From Tolypeutes matacus (Eukaryota; Chordata; Mammalia; Cingulata; Chlamyphoridae): a stretch of 64,000 nt of DNA. Below the pieces are notes generated by a model. That model ran no database searches. It was given only the letters and a program-made list of their open reading frames with translations, and was not told the origin of the DNA. Position 1 is the first letter of the stretch. Each line of letters begins with the position of its first letter. The DNA is taken from NCBI GenBank assembly GCA_026826555.1, contig JAKSZT010053881.1, forward strand, positions 7,265,373 to 7,329,372, written 5' to 3'. This document shows, piece after piece, positions 55,558 to 64,000 of this stretch. The position numbers were made by a program, and so were the translations under genes.

Positions 55558-56189
55558 ACTGAGGGTTAACTTATACAAAACTGGTAAAAAGGAAGTGTGT
55601 TAATCTTTGAAAATGAGTAGAAAAGGTGAAATCCCAACATAATGTCTGTAACTAGCTGTATCTTTATGTGGATATGAAAAGGGTTTAAAGGGAAAGTCTA
55701 AGGTAATATATATTACTGAAAGGGAAGCTAAAAAATGTATCATGGAAATGTATAGCATAGTAAAACCACATATGAAATATGAATATGGGTAAAATTCCAT
55801 ATATAAGACTCTTTTTCTTTGAATTTGAACAATTGTAGGTTAACACTAAAAGATGTTGATATCAGAACAAAAAAATATTTTGCTAAGTGAAAGAAACAAG
55901 TCACAAAGTACTACATATTGTATGATTCTATCTATTTAAAATGTAAATATAAATCAATTTATAAAGATGAAATTAGATTAGTGGTTGAGGAAGGACTGCT
56001 AATGTGTGTGGAGTTTTTCTTTTAAGAGTAATGAAATTGTTCTAAAAATTTTTGTGGCGATAAATGCACAATGTTGTGATTACACTAAAAGCCTTTGATT
56101 ATACACTTTGGATAGATCATATGGCATGTGAATATATTGCAATAAAACTGCTTAATAAATAAATAATTGTGCAAGAATAGCCAGAAATA

Positions 56190-56735
56190 GCAGCTAATGT
56201 GCTGTGGAGAAGAGACCTTAAAGGCTTCTAATCTTCTCTTTGGTGCCTCCCGCAATCTAAGCTTTCCTAAAGTACCCAGCAGGTAGAACTTTTTATCCAG
56301 TTGTTCCCTGCTGCCCTAAGGTTATTCTGTCCCGTTAGCTCCTGGTGGGGGCATGATTGAGGCTGTGGTTGCCAGCCTACCCAGGATGAAGCTGTTGCAC
56401 AGCTTGCTCAGCCCCTGAGATCAGAGTTCTCTGACCCACTGCCACCTCCTGTGCTGTCCCCCCACCATGTGGGCAGGGTGACTCTGGCAGCACTGACTTG
56501 AGAGAGAGTGATCAGATAACTCTTAGTTCCTCTCCTTCCTGGAGCACCTTTGGGATGAAAGTGCAGCAGCCATTCAAGGTGGGCAGGGTGAATCTGCCTG
56601 AATTGCCCACAGAGAGAGTATGTGCTTCCCCTCCTTCTAGGGCACATTGGGGATGAGTGTGCAGTGGCCCTTTTTAAGTGGATGAGGTGAATCTGCTTTC
56701 AGTGCCCGTGACAGAGGGCACTCTTCTTCTTCTTC
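56190..56735 (-). mobile_element. Antisense L1 5'UTR fragment with repeated units
   Basis: Complement of text like the 5'UTR at 49880-50150. About three units of roughly 100 bp can be aligned: ctccttcctggagcacctt, then ctccttctagggcacattgg, each followed by a caaggtgggcagggtgaatc-like phrase and a cacagagagagt-like phrase. A TTC run and T tract close the right end. No ORF of note. Confidence 0.65.
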
Positions 56736-56744
56736 TCTTTTTTT

Positions 56745-58075
56745 TTTTTAACAAATCAATTTTCTTGATACATATTAATAAAGCATACAAGTCATCCAAA
56801 GTGTACAATCAATGGTATTTGGTATAATCACATAGCTGTGCATTCATCATCTCAATCATCATTACAGCATTTTCATTATTTCAGTAATAATAATAATAAA
56901 CAAAAAGCAAACAAACAAGAAACTTATTTACCCCTCAGTCTCTCTATGCTTCCCCTGCTGTACATAGCTGCTACTTCTGGCTGTTCTTGCACAATTATTT
57001 ATTTATTAAGCAGTTTTAAATGTCAGAGGTCTTTAGTCTACTTTAAATCTTACCTCATTTCCCCCCTGACTTTCACCTTGGCACTTTGAATATTGTATGT
57101 TGGTTTTGTAGAACATCCTTCATTTTGAGTTGTCTGATATTTATTCATGATTAAATTCAGGATATGAGTCTATGGCAAAATTTTATTGTTGTGACCCTCT
57201 GTTCTTACTTTCTATTATGAATTTATTTCAATTTGCCCCTTTTCTGATGACCTGTACTTAGATTACTTGATTAAGGTTGTTTCTATACCGTAACACTACT
57301 CTTTCTGTTTGTAAGCATTCTGTGGGAAGGTAGTTTCAGGGTATTACCTTGTTTCTCATCAAAATTTCAATTTATTTATATCAGTGTAGCTCATAAATTC
57401 CTTTTCTATTCATTGGGTCAAAAATCTTTAATCTTGTTACTTAGATCTCAAAATTGTTCCAGATTTGGCCAGTGGAAGCTCATTCTGGGTGGCTTCGTGA
57501 CTTCTGTGTCCTTTCAACTTGTCCCCATAATTCTACAAGCAATTTCTTACTCTCTGGTATAAGACATATTTGGCTTTCCCTGCCCCAGCCCAAGAACCAG
57601 CATTTTCCCACCAAGGAGCACTGGTTCTCTTTAGTGGAGAACGATGTCTAGAAGCCAAGATCTGTATGCTAGATGTGCTCATTGCTGTTGGTGTAGGTAT
57701 AAAAAGTGTATATTTACATCTGTATTTATTTCTGTATCTCTATATATTGAAAACCATGAGTTCCCACTGATACTTTAAATTCTAATCCCATAGGTTCTTT
57801 ATTAGCTTTCTCCTTTTCCATATTTGTAACTCCTTTCAAAAACTGTGACAAACCTGGTTCCTATTATTCTTAATATATTTGATTCCCTATCCTAAGCCAT
57901 CTCCCTATGTGAGTACCTTCCTCCCCCTACTCAGGTTCCAAAACCCTGGCAAGCAGGGATGCTCTCTTAGCTCTGTTTGAACCTTGACACCCCACTCTGG
58001 GCCACTGCAGTTTATGCACATTCTTTGTCAAGATGCCTGTATTGCTCTTGTTCACACCATAGGTTTAGGACTGAA
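56745..58075 (-). mobile_element. Antisense old L1 3'UTR fragments
   Basis: Starts at a T tract with acaaatcaattttcttgata and agtgtacaatcaatggtatt. Later text (gttgtctgatatttattcat, aaattcaggatatgagtcta, gaagccaagatctgtatgc) follows the same old antisense L1 order as 36.1-37.1 kb. Boundaries between sub-fragments are not resolved. Confidence 0.7.
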
Positions 58076-58082
58076 TTTTTTT

Positions 58083-61000
58083 TTTTTTTTTAATATTTTA
58101 AAAGATGCTTAGGTTACATAAATGTTACACAAAAATTACAGGGATTCCCATGTTCCCCACCTCCCACACCTCCCACAACCTCCCACATAAACATCTTTCA
58201 TTAGTGTGGCACATCACCTGCAATGGATATACACATCCTGGGGCGGTGCCACTAAGCATGGACCACAGTTCACATTGTAGAACACACTCTCTCCCACACA
58301 GTTCTGCATGGTATATGCTGATGTAAAATGGCCTATATCTGTTGTTGTAATGTCACTCAGGATAATTTCCAAGTCCTGAAAAAGCCCCTGAATTACAACT
58401 GCTTTTCCCTTCCCTGCCCCAAAAGCGTCCAGTGGCCACTGGCTCACCCTCACTGTTGTAATTTCTTCCATTGCTTGAATCACATTATGTCTACAACAGA
58501 ATACCATTAAGTCCACTCTAGTCCATAGCTCTTCTCCCAGTCCTGAGGAGTTTGGGATGGTGATGCCCACTCCACCTCCAAGTGAGAGTGGGCTTATATC
58601 CCATGGATACAGTGGACGGGATTATACTGCCTGCAGCAGCAGGCTCTCTCCATTTTCTGGGATGGCCGTTGTCCATCATTGTCTAATCACCAGGTGACTT
58701 GGGTGAGTCCATTGAGCTGTAGAGTAGGAGTTGAAGCTCCACCGAAATTCCAGGCACAGCTGGCACATGGGCAGGCCAAAAGGCTCCAGTCTCTGGAAGT
58801 ACACCTGCAAACTCCAGCATCACATATAGGTTTGAATAGAAGGGACTGATGGACCATGTTCAGGGAGGACTTATTTGAGTCCAACTCTGTCACTCTCAGG
58901 AGCACAGATTCCAAAGTAGAGCCCACTGATAAGGCATCAATCTGTGGAGCTATCCCCCCTTATATAGGACCTGGGTGTCTCCAGAACCTTCAGGAGCCCC
59001 TTTGTGTGGGGTGATAGCCACTTTGGTGTTCTATGAGATCCTACTGAGGTGTGCATAAGCGTTACCTCTGGGATGACCTCCCGACTCTCTTTGAAGTCTC
59101 TTAGCCACATGAACTCATTTGTCTTCACATTTCCCCCATTTTATTCAAGGTCTTTTTCCAGTCGTATTGCCAGTTGGCACTTGGTATTAATCCCTCATTG
59201 CCAAGGAGGCTCATCCCTGGGAGTCATGTCCCATGCTGGCGGGAAGGTAATGCATTCATATGCTGAGTTTGGCTTAGAGAAAGGCCACATTTGAGCAACA
59301 AGGAGGCTCTCAGGTGGCAACTCTTAGGCACGCCATAACAGTAGGCTAAGTTTCAATTACAAGAGCAGACTCGTAAGGCTAGTCATCAATAACAAGAACC
59401 CATCAGTAGACTCTCCTCCTTTGCCAGACACTGCCCCTGCACTCGGAGGACTGTTGCTGCTCCCTTGGAGAATGTAGCAGAGCTCTCCAGGCTGGGAATT
59501 CAGTATTCCCTCATTTATTGAGTGATTGTCTACCCACTGTGACCATGCCGCACCCCTTGATCATTTGAACAATTTTATATATCTTTCATGTATATTCAGG
59601 TGAACTTCCTCCCTTGAAACCTCCATCCCAGACACCCCTCACCAATGATTCTCTCCTGCCCCCACTGTACCCCTTCTGTGATTCAAACCTTCCTTGAAGA
59701 TGAAGCCTATTTAATAGCCAAATACAAGTAATAGGAAAATGAAATAATAAAGATAAGTTTAAATATAAGAGATAAAATACATGGAAACTTATAAAAACAC
59801 TAGAAATAAAATAAAATTAAAGGATTGGAATATTCAAAAAATGGGAAAAAACAAAAAAACTTAAAAAAATTATTTTAAAACATTTTTCCTTTTATGAGTG
59901 CATTATCAGGTGTCCACTCTGTACTGTGGCACCTGCCCCCTCTCATTCCCCAATGTCTCCTGAATTTTCATTTAATTTTCAAAGAAGTTTTAGGTCACAG
60001 CAAAGTCACACACAGAATACTAGAGACTCCCATATACCTAACCTCCTTCCCCTTTCCTCATCCAATATTAAAACCTTTTTAATGTGGATCATAGCATTGT
60101 TATAACTGTTATTCAGATAGTGAAGCATAGCTACTAAACATTGTCAATGGTTTACAGTATAGTTTACAATTTAGATGGTATAGTTTAATAATTTTTGATG
60201 ATATTTACCATGTCCTGTGTCCATTACTGTAAGGTAATGAAAAACATTTCTCATGACCACTAAAAACCCTCTGTTTGATCTTTTCTGTTCCTTCCTCCCC
60301 ATCCCCCTGGGGCTCATGACACTCCCCTATCTTGACTCATTGGATGACAAGATTCATAGTTACATGCAACAAGAAGTCTTGACATGCTGATTATCCTCTC
60401 CTATTAGGATCCACTCTTGTGTCCAAGAGACACCCACCTGTCTGTTTCTGGGTGAATCGGTCCTCCCAAAGATGGGGGCCCATCTCCTTCCCACTCACTG
60501 TGTGGGTCTCCACTCCCCAACACAACACATTATGACAGGATGAACACTCACACACTCCTCAGAAGCCTACTCCAGATGCACCCCTTCTTGAATGCCCCCC
60601 AACCTACACCCTAAACCAGTGACACTACCTTGTCATACTGCCACAAGAGCATTCCCACTCCTGCACTTTCAACATCATACCCACAAATCCCATGTTCGCC
60701 TAGTCCCCCTCCCATCTCTCCCCCCAGTATCCTGGGTATTCTAATCCACCCTCCTGTCAACCCTGCACCACCAAACCCAGTAATATCACTACCCACCTGT
60801 CCTATCCTTCAATATGCAACTATACTCTATCACTTTACCATAGATTATGTCTGTATGCATGATGGCTCACAGCCTTCTCTTCTCTTTCTCTCCCTTGTTA
60901 ACCTATCTTTCAGATAATGGTTCTCAGAGACTGCTCACTTTCCTCAATTCAAATCAGTGGGGTCATATACTGTTTATCCTTCAATGCCTGGCTTGCTTCA

Positions 61001-61785
61001 CTCCACATAAGGTGTTCAAGGTTCATCCATGTTATTCCGTGTGTTAGCACTTTGTTCCTTCTTACAGCTGAGTAATATTCCATTGTATGTATGTACCACA
61101 TTTTGTTTATCCATTCTTCTGTCAATGGGCACTGGCGCTGATTCCATCTTTTGGCAATGGTGAACAATGCAGCTATGAACATTGGTGTGCATATATCTGT
61201 TTGTATTTTTGTTTTCAGTTCTTCTGGGTATATACCCAGCAGTGGAATCGCTGGATCATATGGAAGATCTATTGTAAGTTTTCTGAGGAACCGCCAAACT
61301 GTCCTCCACAGTGGCTAGATCATTCCACAATCCCACCAGCAGTGGATGAGGGTTCCTATGCCTCCACATCCTCTCCAACACTTATAGTCTGCTGCTTTTT
61401 CAATAGCTGCCATTCTGATGGGTGTTAGATGGTATCTCATTGTAGTTTTGATTTGCATTTCCCTAATAGCTAGCGATATCGAGCATTTTTTCATGTGCTT
61501 TTTAGCCATTTGTATTTCTTCCTTGGAGAAGTGTCTTTTCAGGTCACTTGCCCATTTTTTAAATGGGTTGTTTGTCTTTTTATTTTTGAGGTGTAGGATT
61601 TCTTTATATAGGCATTATATTAGGCTCTTATCAGATATATGGTTGCCAAATATTTTCTCCCATTGGGTAGGCTGCCTTTTTATTTTCTTAATAATGTCCT
61701 TTGAAGTGCAGAAGTTTCTAATTTTGAGGTGATCCCATTTATCTATTTTTTCTCTTGCTGGTCGTGCTTTGAGTGTGTGAATTGT
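58083..61785 (-). mobile_element. Antisense L1 with very long 3'UTR
   Basis: Begins with a T-run and ttttaaaagatgcttaggtt (complement of the L1 3' end). About 2.9 kb follow before recognisable ORF2 C-terminus starts near 60960-61000 (ggcttgcttcactccacata, ctgagtaatattccattgta). ORF2 text continues to about 61780 (atctattttttctcttgctg). There is no sign of a separate element in the 3'UTR except an AT-rich stretch at 59700-59900. Confidence 0.8.
60949..61182 (-). pseudogene. L1 ORF2 C-terminal fragment
   Basis: A 77-residue frame with MWYIHTMEYYSAVRRNKVL and SEASQALKDKQYM, typical of the L1 ORF2p C-terminus. A second frame at 61315-61509 carries [18 protein letters not shown], the cysteine-rich segment just upstream in the protein. 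Two frameshifts separate them. Confidence 0.88.
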
Positions 61786-61839
61786 TTTTTACATTTAAAC
61801 ATTTTTATTTTTTAAATAAACATATAATAAAATAAAAAA

Positions 61840-64000
61840 ATACATTGAGGCATACAATAGCAGATATGACTTGGTTGAGGACAGAATAAATGAGTTGGAG
61901 GACAGAGCATCTGACTTTGAAAAGACAGGAGAACAGAAAGAGAAAAGAATGGAAAAAATGGAACAGGGTGTCAGGGAATTGAATGACAACATGAAATGCA
62001 CAAACATACACATATAGGTGTCCCAGAAGGAGAAGAGAATGGAAAAGAGGCAGAAAGAATATGTGAAGAAATAATGACTGAAAATTTCCCAACCCTTATG
62101 AAAGACATAAATATCAATATCCAAGAAGGACAATGCACCCTAAACAAAATAAATCTGACTATACCTACTCTGAGACACATGCTATTCAGAATGTCAAATG
62201 CCAGAGATAAAGAGAAAATTCTGAAAGCATCAAGAGAAAAAAAAATCATCACATACTAGGGACGCTCAATAAGATGAAGTACTGAATTCTCATCAGAAAC
62301 CATGGAAGCAAGAAGGCAGAGTATGATATATTAAAGGTTCTGAAAGAGAAAAACTTTATCTGGCAAAACTGTCCTTCAAAACTGAGGGTGAGATTAAAAC
62401 AAAAAGAGTATGTCAGCAAGAAACCAGATTTACAAGAGATACTAAAGGAAGTGTTACAACCTGAAAGGCGAGAGAGGCCTGGGGAAGAGTGTAGAAATGA
62501 AGATTATTAATAAGGGTAACAAAAAAGGGGAAAAAGACAGGTAATCGTAAAATAGGTCAATGGAAAACCAAAAGATATACAAAAGAGATAAAGGATGAAA
62601 TAAGTAGTGCTTTTACAGTTATAACATTGAGTGTTAATGGATTGAACTCCCCAGTCAAAAGACACAGACTGGAAGAATGGATAAAAAAATCAGCCATCTA
62701 TATGCTGTCTACAAGAGACTCACCTTACATGCAAAGACACAAATAAACTAAAAGTAAAAGACTGAAAAAAGATATTCTACACAAAGAGTAATAATAATAA
62801 TAATAAAAAAGAGCTGGAGTAGCGATAATAATAGTGGACCAAATAGACTTTAAATATAAAACTGCTCTAAGAGATGAAGAAGGACATTATATATTAATAA
62901 AAGGAGCAATTCACTAAGAGGAAACAGCATAAAAGGGTGGTTCAACACAAGAAAATCAATCAAGGTAATATATCACATTACTAAATTGAGGAAGAAAAAT
63001 CACATGATCATCTCGATTGACATGGAAAAAGCATTTGGCATAATCCAACATCCTTTCTTGATGAAAACTCTCCAAAAGATAGGAATAGAAGGAAACTTTC
63101 TCAACACGATACAGTGCTTATATGAAAAAACCCCACAGCTAACATTGTACTCAATGGAGAAAGACTGAAAGCTTTCCTGCTGAGATTGAGAGCAAGACAG
63201 GGATGCCCACTGTCACCACTGTTATTCAATATTGTGGTAGAAGTTCTAGCAAAAGCAATTAGGCAAGAAAGAGAAATAAAAGGCACTCAAATGGGAAAGG
63301 AAGAAGTAAAACTTTACTATTTGCTGATGACATGATACTATATCTAGAAAATCCTGAAAAATCCACAACAAAGCTACTAGAAGAAATAGATAAGTTCAGC
63401 AAAGTGGCAGGATACATGATTAATACATAAAAAGTCACTAGTGTTTCTATACACTACTAATGAACAACCTGAGGAGGAAGTCAGGAAAAATAAATTCATT
63501 TATAATAGAAACTAAAAGAATCAACTATTTAGGAATAAACTTAACCAAGAACATAAAGGGCTTGTATTCAGAAAACTACAAAACATTGCTAAAAGAAACC
63601 AAAGAAGACCTAAATAAATGGAAGGACAATCCATGTTCATGAATTGGAAGACTATAAATATCATTGAGATATCAGTTCTACCCAATTTTTTCTACAGATT
63701 CAACATAATCCCGTTAAAACTTCCAACAGTCTTTTTTTAAAAAAATAGAATTGGAAAGGCTAATTATGAAATTGATTTGGAAGGGTAAGAGGTCCCAAAT
63801 AGTAAAAAATATCTTAAAAAAGAATAACAAAGTTGGAGGACTCTCACTTCCTGATTTAAAGCATATTACTTGGCTACAGTGGTAAAAACAGCATGGTACT
63901 GGCATATAGATATGTTGACCAATAAAATAGAACTGAGTGTTCAGAAATAAATTCTCAAATTTATGGCAAAGTGATTTTTGACAAGGCTGTCAAGCCCTCC
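61840..64000 (+). mobile_element. Plus-strand L1, 5'-truncated, runs off window
   Basis: ORF1 coiled-coil and RNA-binding text at 61850-62480 (gagttggaggacagagcatc, agacacatgctattcagaat). The ORF2 endonuclease start is at 62600-62920. A jump near 62930 leads into the middle of RT (gggtggttcaacacaagaaa). RT continues past FADD-type codons at about 63320, then late ORF2 to the window edge. It meets the antisense L1 head to head at about 61790-61840. Confidence 0.85.
61996..62259 (+). pseudogene. L1 ORF1 C-terminal part
   Basis: An 87-residue frame with GVPEGEENGKEAERICEEI and TLRHMLFRMSNARDKEKIL, standard for ORF1p after the coiled coil. Ends at a stop near 62259. Confidence 0.85.

Larger units (their letters stand above)
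49408..55862 (+). mobile_element. Younger L1, nearly complete but with RT deletions
   Basis: Starts gatgacccaagatggcaac. The 5'UTR to about 51540 is split by an L1-tail insertion (50347-50749). ORF1 covers about 51520-52490 and the ORF2 endonuclease 52640-53340. RT text then runs to about 54260, where it jumps from accaagtggac to aagaaaaaaaaaggcatcc, losing much of the RT core. A second jump near 54625 loses late ORF2. The C-terminus is at 54630-55420 and a 3'UTR ends with an A-run near 55862. Lies inside the old L1. Confidence 0.85.
41791..56165 (+). mobile_element. Old near-full-length L1 with nested insertions
   Basis: The L1 5' end (ccaagatgacagcataag) is at about 41791. Its ORF1 C-terminal region is at about 42890-43640. 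ORF2 runs from about 44000 to 49414, with the RT FADD codons at 47888-47899. At 49414 (ctgggcaaagag) a younger L1 interrupts. The old L1's 3'UTR then appears at 55863-56165, ending in gcaataaaactgcttaataaa. Flanks acattgcaagg and aattgtgcaag may be a TSD. Inside are two short SINEs, an LTR, a composite insert, two DAS dimers and the younger L1. All frames are broken. Confidence 0.8.

Overview
The window looks like mammalian intergenic or intronic DNA from an armadillo, most likely Dasypus novemcinctus or a close relative. The diagnostic signal is more than a dozen copies of the tRNA-Ala-derived DAS SINE, a family described from the nine-banded armadillo. It occurs as short monomers, long single-head forms and dimers, many with clear target-site duplications (TSDs). 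LINE-1 of all ages, pan-mammalian MIR and L2 relics, hAT-Charlie DNA elements and an endogenous retrovirus fill most of the rest. I found no intact protein-coding gene, no true tRNA or rRNA gene, no CRISPR array and no bacterial-style operon.

Layout. 0-8 kb holds old MIR/L2/MER relics in otherwise unassigned DNA, then a minus-strand processed pseudogene of HMGB3 (about 7.2-7.75 kb). 8.8-17.3 kb is one ancient L1 split by a MIR, a 48-bp retroposed scrap, a likely processed mRNA copy (10.66-11.40 kb), a DAS SINE and a younger, internally deleted L1 (12.3-16.6 kb). 17-24 kb is mostly older DNA with L1 tails, DAS SINEs, MIR, L2 and a solo LTR. 24.6-26.3 kb is an antisense L1 carrying a 5'-inverted (twin-primed) L1. 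26.7-32 kb is microsatellite (with an assembly gap), SINEs, L1 tails, L2 and a solo LTR, plus a short unidentified ORF. 32.6-36.1 kb is a decayed minus-strand retrovirus with two LTRs and an env transmembrane relic. 36-40.7 kb is a stack of antisense L1 3' regions. 41.8-56.2 kb is a nested stack: an old L1 split by SINEs, an LTR and an almost complete younger L1. 56-64 kb holds antisense L1 5'UTR and 3'UTR material, including an L1 with a 3'UTR near 2.9 kb, meeting a plus-strand L1 head to head; that L1 runs off the window.

How it works together. The elements do not form a pathway. L1 reverse transcriptase explains the SINE, pseudogene and short cDNA insertions, all of which have A-tails and TSDs. 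Nesting gives a relative chronology: L2/MIR/MER first, then the ancient L1s, then LTRs and the retrovirus, then young L1s and DAS SINEs. All L1 reading frames seen are broken. I did not find an undescribed biological system. The most informative items are structural: two SINEs at one target site, a palindrome at the L1 RT active-site codons, twin-primed L1s, L1 UTRs built from repeated units, an unidentified processed copy and an unidentified ORF.
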